Assembly: GCA_963514095.1 (NCBI GenBank)
Contig: OY741266.1
Location: forward strand, 10,605,797 to 10,669,796
DNA: 64,000 bases
Direction: 5' to 3'
Origin: Eutrigla gurnardus
Taxonomy: Eukaryota; Chordata; Actinopteri; Perciformes; Triglidae
Below, piece by piece: positions 44,501 to 55,044 of this stretch. Position 1 is the stretch's first letter; each line of letters opens with the position of its first letter. The translations under genes were made by a program, and so were the position numbers. The notes under the pieces were generated by a model that worked only from the letters and a program-made list of their open reading frames with translations, had not been told where the DNA came from and made no database searches.

Positions 44501-47500
44501 TATCACCCGCCTATAGCGCTTAATTTGACCTGGACAGACGTCATCACTATAAGCAGTTTCCTCTGTAACACCAAATCTTTATTATCTTATTGCCTTTTGC
44601 AGCATGATGCCAATGGGTGGAATGATGCCTCCCATGATGCCAGGGATGCCCGGTATACCCCACGGTGAGTTGTGGTTTTAAGTTGACGATTGAGTAGAAG
44701 TGGAAAAATAATGTTGATAATTATTATTATGATAACAGTATTGTCTGCCCAATGAATTATTTTAATTAGTGTTGCGTGATTGTTTCAGCATCGACATTTC
44801 ATTGTGAGCATGTGCAATAGGCACATCGCAGGGCGTGTGATGTTGGTAAATTAACAATTTTGTTGCTTGATACATATGAAATCTTGCCTGGTTCTCATTT
44901 TCTATAACTGATCCAGTATTTCAGATTTACCTACAGCCTAAGTAGGCCTGCCACAGTTTCATGATTTTTCATTTTTTATTTTCTTTTTTACAAGAGCACA
45001 ATGTTGTTTATAGATTTAGCGTCATAAAACTCCTTACTTTAGGTTTCTCTCAAAGTGCAGTAAATTGATGCAGTTGACGTGATGAAAATGTATGAAATGT
45101 ATTTTTTTTTCACAATAAATATTGCCGGGAAAAAAATCTGTTTTGTTCCAGTATAGTGAAGCCCTATTTTTTAACAAAGTATGATATGAAGGAAATATGG
45201 CCATACTCCTGTAGGTTTACACATTGCTGTTGCTCCAAGTATAATTCCTGTTGCTTACTTTTGTAGATTGGCAGATGAAGCTGAATATGTAGCATTTTTT
45301 TCGGCTTTGAAGTGAACATTTTCAGAATGGTGAACCAAGGGATAATTGAACCATTGTGTGATTGTTTAGGAATGCCACCTCACATGGCTCCAAGGCCAGG
45401 GATGCCCCACATGGCACCAGCTGCTGCAGCCGTAGCGATGCCCAGTCGACCAGCAGTACCAGTGGCCCAACCTGCTGTCACCAAACCTCTCTTTCCTAGT
45501 GCAGCACAGGTGGGTGGGCACCATGTAATCCTCCCCCAACAACACACACTCATACTTGCGCAGCCTTTTCACAGAGTTTAGAGGTTTATTGATCCTTATT
45601 GAAGGTAGTTATCTATATAGTTTCTTATAAACTAAGTCTAGATTTATTTGCCAACACTTCTGATTTCCTGTTTGTTCATATTCCTTAGTTAGCTGTTCCT
45701 CTTTTTCTGTTTCTCACTCCCATTTAATTTCTTTAAATCAGCGTCACTATTAAGTTGTATATATTTTTTTCTCATAACTGAATTTGGATAGAGTATGTGG
45801 ACATGTCACACGCCAATACTGTGATCTCCTTTCCACCATGCTGCAGATGGGCGCTGGTGTTCACAGCAGCACAGCAGCCGTTTCCTCTCCACCTGTAGAC
45901 CTTCAGTCTTCCTCCTCCCAGCCTCCCTTTCCTAACACGCCACAAGTATGCTCACAGACAGGACTTTAACTTGGGCTGTGGCAGCTGCATGTTGCTTATT
46001 AACCCTGCCTGTTAAGGCTCACGTGGTAAACTACGCTGACTGCTAACAGTGTTTGCCTTTGGCATTTAAACAAGCACATTGGCTATAATGGTGTCGGAGG
46101 ATAATTATCTGACCGTACCTGACAAAAACTGACATACTTTTTGTCTGTGAGCTTTATGACTGTGCATGTGCTTTAATCCAGAATGAGACGCAACAATAGA
46201 TTTAAATGTGTCTTATTTAACGTTCACCCCTCCTATCCTCTGCAGCATGAATTCAATAATGTCCAACTCACCATGCTTTGATTTGCACACCCAATTTTTC
46301 CCCCCACACTCCTAAAAGTCGGTTGATGGGTTATACTTGTACCCCAGGATTTGTGTAACATCCGATGATCAATATTACTTTTCTGGATACATAGGGTTTA
46401 ACTCATTTCATGCTAAAGTTGAACTTCAATTGAAAGTAAAGGGTGTCAGTGTAAAGGGCGATTGCTTTGATCCTTAAATTGAAAATACAACAGATTTATT
46501 TGGGACAATGTAATTCACAATTCAAATTAATTCACAATTTCCACATTCAAATGGAAAACTACTTCACTAAATTAAGATTGAACAAAACTTAAATAAAAGT
46601 TTGAGTGTTAAAAAGGCAATCCTTTTAATTTAGGTTGTGTGTGGGCAGATTATAGTTCTCAAAGTGATTTGTTACATAATTATTGTTGAAGACCTTGTCC
46701 ATTGAGGACTTTTGTTTCTTCAATGCTTTATACATTTTACACAAGTATGGAAGCAGCCGTTTGGACTACCAGTCAGTTACCTGTACGTTTCTTCTTACAG
46801 GCCCAGCAGAGCACTTCAGGAGCCGCAGCTTCAAACTCCCACAGTAGCACCGCCTCCTCCGACCCTCCCAAAGCAACATTCCCCGCCTACACCCAGCCCT
46901 CTGTCTCCTCTTCCATTTCTTCTTCTAACCCCTCTAGCAGCTCTGTGGCCAAACCCCCGGCCACAGCAGCCACCAAGCCTGCCACCCTCACCACCACGAG
47001 TGCAACTAGTAAGTTGATCCATCCTGATGAGGATATCTCACTGGTAAGTTGCTTGAACTTTCTATTTTGCCCTTTTCACAGTAAGTAATGACTGATACGT
47101 ATAAGATTACATTTATTGATGAATGGGTTGGAGCAGTGTTCGACCATCAGCATGGTTAGGCATATTAATATCATGATCATCGTAAAGTTAAGATATTTAT
47201 GGGATATTCACCAAGCATTTAGATTGTATATTCTTACTTAGTAGTTGCTCTTTTGTGGTTATGTTGAAGGAAGGTTCTGAACTTGAATATCCTCAGTGTG
47301 ATATCAGGTCACATCATCATTGGTACCCACTTCTCATCTTTGTGTTTTATCTTTGTACTGTAAGGGACATACCAGTGTGTCTTTAGTCTGAATGTTTGCT
47401 TTCTATGTTGTCCCCACCAACAGGAGGAATTGAGGGCCCAGTTGGCCCGTTACCAGCGTCTTACACCCAGGCCGGGTCAGGCCCATGTGGCTGCTCCCCC

Positions 47501-47850
47501 TGTGGCAGCTGTGGGCGGCATAATGCCCCCACAGCAAGGCATGCCACCACAGCAGCCTGGCATGAGGCATCCCATGCATGGTAAGAAAATCCTTGTTGGG
47601 AAATCAGAACATGATATTAAATTGCAAACTAACTGGCTGCATTAATTTGTACGAGCTGTTAAACCTGCATTAATGGTTTCCCTGTGTTCTCCCTGCAGGT
47701 CAGTATGGTGCTCCTCCTCAGGGTATGCCAAGCTACATGCCTGGAGGGATGCCTCCATATGGGCAGGGTCCTCCTATGGTGCCCCCTTACCAGGGAGGCC
47801 CTCCCATGGGCATGAGGCCGCCCGTCATGTCTCCGGCTGGACGCTACTGA
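41550..47850 (+). CDS. znf207: znf207 (BuGZ), Bub3-binding zinc finger protein, complete
   Basis: BuGZ binds and stabilises Bub3, loads it at kinetochores, and forms condensates on spindle microtubules. Eleven exons (41550-41590, 42175-42301, 42385-42523, 42717-42902, 44087-44162, 44603-44664, 45370-45509, 45847-45945, 46801-47043, 47424-47580, 47699-47850) join in frame to 473 residues, near the mammalian length. Order: basic start MGRKKKKQ, zinc finger 1 (C13, C16, H29, H34), zinc finger 2 (C37, C40, H53, H58), an acidic run near residue 118, a Met/Pro/Gly-rich low-complexity region (about 145-230), Ser/Thr/Pro-rich stretch, the GLEBS Bub3-binding motif around KLIHPDEDISLEE (361-373), and a Pro/Gly/Met-rich tail ending SPAGRY. 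The ATG has A at -3 and G at +4. Confidence 0.96.
42175..42301 (+). CDS. znf207: znf207 exon 2: both zinc fingers except last His
   Basis: 127 bases. The first G completes W14, then YCNRDFDDEK to LAIHCMQ, phase 0 out. Acceptor CTCAAG lies 13 bases after a U12-type branch site. Confidence 0.95.
42385..42523 (+). CDS. znf207: znf207 exon 3
   Basis: 139 bases, phase 0 in, phase 1 out, encoding VHKETIDSVPNAIPGR through IYGMEGIPEKDMQERRRTLEQKSQ. The intron before it is only 83 bases. Confidence 0.95.
42717..42902 (+). CDS. znf207: znf207 exon 4: acidic region, non-canonical GC donor
   Basis: 186 bases encoding ESQKKKSNNQDDSDEDDDDDDE and the start of the low-complexity region, ending GYQ plus one base. 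The donor is CAAG|GCAAGG: no GT is available in frame, and AG|GCAAG is the usual form of GC-AG introns. Confidence 0.9.
42903..44086 (+). other. znf207 intron 4 (GC-AG) with possible repeat
   Basis: From 42962 GGGCCCTTTCACACCTACCA to about 43200 the sequence resembles a small fish DNA-transposon relic (TTTGATCCAAACCAAAATC, ATCAAATTGAACCATGAACG). A poly(T) run is at 43330. No exon seen. Confidence 0.4.
44087..44162 (+). CDS. znf207: znf207 exon 5: Met-Pro repeat
   Basis: 76 bases, phase 1 in and 2 out, encoding GMPPMMPGVPPMMHGMPPAM and following. Codons for Met-Pro-Pro repeats dominate. Confidence 0.93.
44603..44664 (+). CDS. znf207: znf207 exon 6: Met-Pro repeat
   Basis: 62 bases, phase 2 in and 1 out, encoding MMPMGGMMPPMMPGMPGIPH. 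Confidence 0.93.
44770..45185. repeat. possible interspersed repeat in znf207 intron 6
   Basis: Begins GTGTTGCGTGATTGTTTCAG and ends near TAGTGAAGCCCTATTTTTTA. Wording resembles dispersed fish sequences, but I cannot define ends or class. Confidence 0.25.
45370..45509 (+). CDS. znf207: znf207 exon 7
   Basis: 140 bases, phase 1 in and 0 out, encoding GMPPHMAPRPGMPHMAPAAA through VTKPLFPSAAQ. The VTKPLFPSA block is conserved with mammalian ZNF207. Confidence 0.94.
45847..45945 (+). CDS. znf207: znf207 exon 8
   Basis: 99 bases, phase 0 both ends, encoding MGAGVHSSTAAVSSPPVDLQ to NTPQ. The length allows clean inclusion or skipping without frame change. The donor CAA|GTATGC is weak. Confidence 0.82.
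46801..47043 (+). CDS. znf207: znf207 exon 9: Ser/Thr-rich and start of GLEBS motif
   Basis: 243 bases, phase 0 both ends. Ser, Thr, Pro and Ala rich, then TSKLIHPDEDISL, the first part of the Bub3-binding GLEBS motif. Confidence 0.95.
47424..47580 (+). CDS. znf207: znf207 exon 10: end of GLEBS motif
   Basis: 157 bases, phase 0 in, 1 out. It opens with EELRAQLARYQ; the Glu pair at residues 372-373 is the part of GLEBS motifs that contacts Bub3. Confidence 0.95.
47699..47850 (+). CDS. znf207: znf207 exon 11, terminal
   Basis: 152 bases, phase 1 in, encoding GQYGAPPQGMPSYMPGGMPP to MSPAGRY and TGA at 47848-47850. Confidence 0.95.
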
Positions 47851-48530
47851 AGCAGCAAAGCAGCCACCACATTAGGTTTGAGGTTAACACCTTTCTCTCA
47901 TCCTTCAGCTTTTTCAAACCTAGCTGCAAGCAAAGCGCAGTCAGTCCAGTGGTGGTGAAGACAAACATTATATGTTAGAACTAATGGACATTTAATGTAA
48001 CGTCTTTATTGGAAAACAGCCAAACACCACACACGTTCCTGAAAGTTATGTTGTTGTCATTTGATTACATGTGAGGATATATATTTTCTCCCCCCTCCCC
48101 TCCCCTCCCCCACCCATAGGTTTCACTCAGGTTTATAGAAGTGAAGTGTTAAAATGATTCATATTTCTTTTGAAGCTGCTGGAGTTACATGAACGTACCA
48201 ACCCCTTACAAAGGCAAGTTTCTCTTGTAAACATTTGCTAATTTTTTATTTTGTTTGTTTTATTTTTTGTTTCGGTAGATTGATTGAGGCCCTCACAGCA
48301 CGCGTAGGTGCTGTTGGACTTGCGTCCCCAACCTTGGTTGGTGAGGGTCTCAGTGATTAAAGATGATTCCAACTAAGTAGTGCTACAAATTCACGACTCA
48401 TCAGTCTCTAGCTTTATCCTTATTTCAGGTTTGTTTTTAATATTTCCTGGTCAAAAGGTTACCTGTATGCATCCTTTGTAATGTTTTATGAATCTGTTGT
48501 AATAAAATTCATCTTGAAATCCAATGCTGG
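47851..48530 (+). other. znf207: znf207 3' UTR
   Basis: Runs from the stop to AATAAA at 48501-48506. It contains a foldable segment (48285-48352) described separately. Unique sequence continues to another AATAAA at 50820-50825, so a longer isoform ending near 50.84 kb is possible. Confidence 0.75.
48285..48352 (+). ncRNA. predicted branched RNA fold in znf207 3' UTR
   Basis: An outer stem (TGAGGCCCTCAC at 48285-48296 with GTGAGGGTCTCA at 48341-48352, 11 of 12 Watson-Crick and one G-U or mismatch) encloses a hairpin CAGCAC/GTGCTG (loop GCGTAG) and a hairpin CCAACC/GGTTGG. The two inner hairpins lie side by side. The fold is read by eye only. Confidence 0.35.
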
Positions 48531-51500
48531 TTTGTCCTGACGTGCGTGGAGGTGAGTGATGAAGGTTTGTACTGGTGCTCTTATCTTATGGCTCTGTTTA
48601 ACTACAGGATTTCATCAGGTATTTAAAAACCAAGTTTGCCAGCATCTATTATTTGTGGAGTCCACCTTGTATCATAAAACGCTGAATATGAAAGCACAAA
48701 AGACGATGCATTTCCATCAGGCGGGAAACGGAATAAAGCTTCAGATCACATGAACTACCATTCCAGAACTAAGATGTTGGCCAACTTGTGGTTCCAAATA
48801 CTGCATGTTACCTCATGATTATGATGGAAATAACTGCAGATTAAATACTTCTAGAGAAGTGAATACAGAAGTGAAATGGAAACTAAATTTCTTTCCTGAT
48901 TAATTAACTTTCTTTTGTCTGTACTAGTGCTCAAACATGCATGAATGCTATATTCTTCGTGTTTGTCATATCTCAGTCTCCATAATGCTACAGGGACCCA
49001 ACAATACTTAAGCACCATGTTAAATTCCAATTTTGTGAAGCTCAAGTTGTTTGGCTTTAAAAGTTGATAAAGCCTTTAATTATTTGATTATTTTAGACTT
49101 GAACAGTGTTTGCGACTGATGAGCAATTCACTTCATTAGTTTATCCCCGTTTTGTATTACTTATGTTGGTCAAATGGTGGTTGTCAGACGCTGACGCAAA
49201 TTGCTTAATGCCATCCGTGTGATTTACGTCGGCAATTTCCTGAATCTTGCATTAATTTCCACGAAGGAATGTAGAAAGTAAAATGTTCAAAATGTAATGA
49301 TATAATCCATCAGCAAGAGGCAACGGTGGTCACAAGGAGACCCTCACCAGCAGTTACAGATTCTAAACGATATGTTTCTAATCTAACTACTTAAAATGAG
49401 AATGAACCAACACCTCAAGAAAATCTGCTTCTCTAGATTGGCGTTTACCACAGTGCTAGTTTGTATTGCTGGGTGGTTTTCCGTTCTGTCCTTCCTTTCT
49501 CTTGTAAATGTTTCTCATAATCATCAGCCAGTGTAGACGGCAGTCTCAGAACTGATCAATGCAACGATGTAGACCACAGGTGCACAAATGTGTTTTAATG
49601 CACACGTGGATCAAGAGACGCGGTTGCAAGACATTCTTGTATGTGTGCCACGAGTTTCTCCTCCTGCACATATCACTTACTGCTTTGTATTTGTTTTTGT
49701 TGTCTGTAGCCCATCCATATCAGCCTTAAAACCCACTCAGCTGGCATGAAAAGGTCAGTTAAACCCAGTAAGTACTAATGTTTGTTGCAGTGTGCGTCTG
49801 TCCTACAACAGGATGCTCGACCTTGTATTACATGCATTGTTTAAAGTATCTTGTTAAAATGTATAAGACACTTGCATAGACATGTAAAAGGGATAGATGA
49901 GCATGCCTCACGTAAGTACGTGTTCTGTTTTAGTTATTAAAAGGCAACAAGATGTGGGCATTGAAATGTAAATGTGTTCCTATGTTTTTTTTTTATTTTT
50001 TTTTTTATATACTATGCAATTGATGAAGTTGGTCAGCACTGTTATGTTGAAGGGTTCGGTCACCTTAATGAGAAAGAAAATGATGACTTTTCTCAATGGA
50101 ATTTGCCACAGTTGTCTCCACCCTTTTTGGTTTGACCCCTTTTTAGGGCTCGTCCACTTCCCTAATCCTTCACTTCCCACAATGCAATGTGATAACGATT
50201 TTCATTCAACGATCCCTGCCCATGTCTGAGGCTTTAAAAATGTTTTTTTTTTTTTAAATATTAGATGGGCAAGATTTGAATTATCTTAATTTGTGAAATA
50301 AAATCACCTTCTACATGTGACTGCATAACACAGGTTATGGCTGCAGTGTGCGTATAATTTGGTTTGTGGTGATCACAGAATTTTAAGATGAATTTACTTT
50401 TAATTTAATTTGACCAGAAACAGTCTTCCTATTTGTCTAAATAATCCACAAAAAGAACAAAAACAGCCTCACATCACCACAAAACCGTTTTGCAGTCTGG
50501 AGGGCAGAATGCTACGGGGGATACGTGAGATAATGGTTGATTTTCTTATTTGGGTGAACGACTCTTTATGTAAAAACACAGAAGAGTAATTAAGTAGTGA
50601 GTATTCATAATGCACATTAGCTCTTCACCACCAGTATGTAAGGAACATGTTTCTTTGACAGTAATAGTTGGGAAGTTCAGATTAAAGTTTAACAAGCTCC
50701 CACGTCGAAATCCTGGTCATCACGGTCTTGTTTTCAAACTCTTGTTTTTGGATCAGGTGTATTTGTCCTGAAATGTGCAACCTTTTGAATGAAAATGTCT
50801 GATTCATGTTTTGTTTTTAAATAAAATGATTGCATTATTATTATTGCTGCTTGTTTTCATTGAATAAGGTTCAAATGTGTGTGAGGAACCATAGCACCAC
50901 CTGGTGGTAACTGGGAGGTATTATTGACCCCTCAAACAAATCCAGATTAGACACTTCTCCTTCTGATAGAAATCTTGAGAACGCCTATGACGTCGGATAC
51001 ATTTATAGATGGCAGTATTTGATGATATGGGGTATGAAGCCTAATTAAAGCGGCGATATTTAAGTTAAGGTCACTGACAGTGAGGGGAAATGATAGGAGC
51101 GTTTTTGGTAATTTCTTTTTGTACTACTGCAGCCATTGAACTGCAAATATTGAGCATAACTCATTAAACGTTCACTCATGAGTGGCCATGGAGCAAAATT
51201 AGAATTTTGAAAATGTACTATAGATTACTCTAAATAAGTTAATGAAGATACTATTTTACAATTTAATTACACTTTATTTTCTCTCTTTTTGAATAAGAAT
51301 ATTCCCCGATATATTGATTTAATATTGGCTATTTTGCAATACATCACTTCAGCGTTCTATGTTTTGAATTGAAAACAACCTTCCTACGACATATCTGTTG
51401 GCAAAACAGCCATTAGATCTATGAATTGGTATGAAATGTCTTTAAAGGAAACCACCACGACCTTAATGTTGCACTTCCTAAAACAGTCTTTGTTCCTCTG

Positions 51501-52658
51501 GTGGGCAGTTGGCATACATTTCCAGGAATTAGTCAAACCTGTTTTTAACCCGAAGTTGTGGTCAGAAGCATCAGTGATGCCAGACATGCTCTATGTAAAT
51601 TGCATGAGTAGGTAGAGATGTCATAAACATTTAAAAACAAGCCCACTGAACTACGCTGGCAAAGCTTCATGAGTACATGTAGGCGTTCATCATCTCAAGC
51701 ATTTTATCACTTTTACTTAAATAGCACTTAGTAAATGGTCACTCGATCTTACGTGTGAAGCTTCTCGTTGTGGTTTCCTGCTTCATGAGTATAATATATT
51801 TGAACCACAGCGCAAGAGAAATCCTGCCCCCCACATTCAGAATCTCAATGTTAAGACTCATCTATAATGATTATTAACACCCTAAATTAGTCATTCACTT
51901 GTTTCCATTTCTTCACCTGCATGTGACGGATCTGGTCAAATCATTTATTTTTTCTTAGAGCAATTTCTAACTTCAGTGTGAACATGAAGGTTAAAATTGC
52001 CCGTAACTCCCTGCTAGTCAGAAATCAAAAATATTTTGGTCTTGCCATTAAAATGGCAAAATATTTTAACCTTTTCCTTTCAAACCTTGTTAAAATTGCT
52101 CCTGTCCACATTGTCTTTGAAAAGTGTCTTGGTCTTTGGGCAATCAAGCCTCAAGTTCACATTTTTTGGCAATTAGTCAGATATATGATACATATTTACA
52201 TATTTTGCATCAGCGCCTTCAGTCTGCCGACCTTTTGACAAGGATGAATTCTGTCCGCTGATGAAATTATCAGAAAGAAAACACATCCTATTCAGAAACA
52301 GACAGTCAAAATCATTTCCTGTGGAATATGCAAAAATATTTTGTCTGTGGAAAGTTTTTTTCTCAAGCAAGATCCAGTTGATGTTTGTTCTTACTGTGGT
52401 GGCCCAAATACCTTTTAATACGTCCTGTGTTGTATTGTTTTATTTTTATTTTGCAGATCCCACATACGATGTGTTGGTTAGTTTGAGCTTCCTCTTGTGT
52501 TTGTCTTGAAGGTGGAGCTTCATGGAGTTCCTCTTGGTTTCATTTACACTCAACCAAGCTTTTGACATCCAGTTGTGAACACTTGCTTGTGTGCTGTCAT
52601 GGTTTACATCACTCACTTCCCTCGGGATCTTAACTAGTGTCTTCCTGCAGTATTAGAG
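48531..52658. other. stretch between znf207 and the CD7-like gene
   Basis: No coding exon seen. The part to about 50.84 kb is unique and ends with AATAAA, compatible with an extended znf207 3' UTR. After that the sequence is AT-rich. CACCACCTGGTGG near 50897 is a short palindrome. An upstream non-coding exon of the CD7-like gene may lie near 52455-52655, after TTTTATTTTTATTTTGCAG, but this is a guess. Confidence 0.5.
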
Positions 52659-52719
52659 ATGACTGGGATCCAGAACCTGGCTTGTCTGTGGACCCTGTTC
52701 ATCACACAGACTGGATTTG
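52659..52719 (+). CDS. cd7al: cd7al exon 1: signal peptide
   Basis: 61 bases encoding MTGIQNLACLWTLFITQTGF plus one base; donor TTTG|GTAAGC. The hydrophobic core LACLWTLFI fits a signal peptide. Purine at -3 of the ATG. Confidence 0.8.
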
Positions 52720-55009
52720 GTAAGCCGCTCATTTGCTTCCTTTCTTTTCCAGTGTGCATTGTACTTGGCTCAACAAAAGTAAGAGGGAAGTACATTTTTT
52801 ACACCAAGGGTGGCCTAAACAACGGGGACGTATCATTTATTGTAGGTCGCTTTGGACAAAAGCGTCTGCTAAATGCCATAAATGTAAATGTATAATGCAC
52901 TGCTATGAGGAAATCCACACTTAAATCTAGAACATTCTGCTGCAGTCTGTGGTAGTGTCTGGTTGGAACATGAGACATTGCTGCTATTTTGTCCATCTTG
53001 TGAATTTTGAATGATTTTATATAGTCAGAAATTAAGTTGAATTTAATATTAGAATTCACCACAATAATTAGCTGTAAAATATCTATTCAATAGTACATTT
53101 TATTTGACAATTGACACCAATCTTTAATAATATAAATCTCTTTGTTCACCAGACAACAATGTGCATTCTAAAACATATCATATTTTATTTTTTTAAATAA
53201 AGTGTGCTGTAACGTTCGGTTCTTGGAGAGGTTTGAGGGGGATTCTGTGGTTCTACCCTGCGTGGTCGAACAAAGGAGCCCTCCTCCCTACGGTGTCTAC
53301 CTGAAACGCAGCTGGCTGAGACCCGGTGACGTGCTGTTCATGTACACCAACAGTCACTTCAGCCTGGAAAACATCGACGACAAGGACCGCATCAACATCA
53401 GTGGAGACCCGAGCCTTCACTCTGTGAATGTGACCATCTCTCAGCTGAGCGTCGGTGACACAGACCGCTACTACTGTGAGTTCACTGTGGCCAACCCTTC
53501 CTCTGCAGACGAATACATACAAGGACAGACTGAATTCTTCCTCCTCGTTAATGCTGGTGAGTATCTGCCCCCCCATCCTACTCACTTTTCCTGTTTGCCA
53601 CTAACGGGAGCTCAAACTTAGTAAAACTACCAAACAAACGAGTGTTCGCATTTGGTTTGTGTTTGGTGCCATTGGTTGCTCAGAACCAGAGCTCACATTA
53701 AACACCATGTTCTAATTACACTCATCACAGTGGGTTGTAAATGATGAATTATTTAGGTTTGGTCCAGTTGCCTTGAGCCTGAAGGAACGTGTGGGAACTG
53801 TGAATTAAGGGGGAATTAAAGAGCTAAATAATTATATAATTTATATTATACATTATATGATCCTGGAGGTGGATTCACCAGCAGGTGGGATTTTAAAATC
53901 CTGATCAGTTAATCTTTACTGACATGTAACATGCCTTAAAATTGGTACCATGAAGTCTTATTTTCTTTGCGGTGTCAAATGTTTTTTTCTTTCGAAAAAA
54001 AGAATGAAACAGCTAAAATGCCACGTCCTCTCAGCAAAACATCTTCAAAACCCCCCGCTAAGCAACGCCGTAGTTTAGAGTAGCCTGGCCTGGTGTGAAT
54101 TGCTGGTTCCAGATCTGAAAGTCTGCAAAAGCATCAAAAAATGAATGTCTGGAAAGATTTCTCCCAACGCTGGGTAGAACTGGAATGAATTTGGTTCAGT
54201 AGAAATGGGATTGGTGCATAGGTCCAATGAGTGTGATTCCCTTTCCCCTCTGGAGATGTCCCTGGTGCGGTGGACGTGGGGTTGGTAGAGGCCTGCTCGA
54301 GGGGCTCGGTCATGCTCCCCTGTCTCCCCCCGCGCGGGGAGGCCTTGGCTGTGGAAGGGGTGAGCCTGAAGCGGCAGAAGGGCCGGGCACCCGTGGAGGT
54401 GCTGTACCGCTCAAAGCATCACCACGGCAGCAGTCCTCTCTCCTCCTCCCAGTTCACTGAGAGGGTCCAGCTGTCCTCAGCGCCCGGTCCAAGGGGCATC
54501 GCCTTCAACCTGACCCTGCATCAGCTGCAGCCACACGACAGCGCCCTCTACAGCTGCCATCTGCTCCTGCGAGGCCGGCCTGACACCAGCACCAGTCTAG
54601 GGAGACACGTGTTCTTTGTTTCTGTGCAAGGTGGGTCACGTCAGCGAGGGACACGATCGCCAGGCTACTACTACTAACTGCAAATTGTTTTTCAGGCTTT
54701 TCAACACAAAAAAACACAAAAATACTAACCGCTGTTGCACCAATTTGTTTCCTCCTTCTCTTGTGCTGTTGTTTCATTGTCTGATCCGCCCAGCTCTGAT
54801 ATCACAGGACGTTGGCCCTCTACTAACATAACTGCTGCTGTAACTTCAGTAAATATTTCACTGATGTTCATATTCTTCTGGCAGTATTGTTATTGTTGTT
54901 TGTTTTCAAGTAATCATTTCAATCAAGTAGATTCAGGTTTTGTGGAACACAGATGGAAAATAGCTGCATGCATATCAGTTTCACAAGCATGAGCAAATTT
55001 CATGTGTAG

Positions 55010-55044
<35 letters not shown>

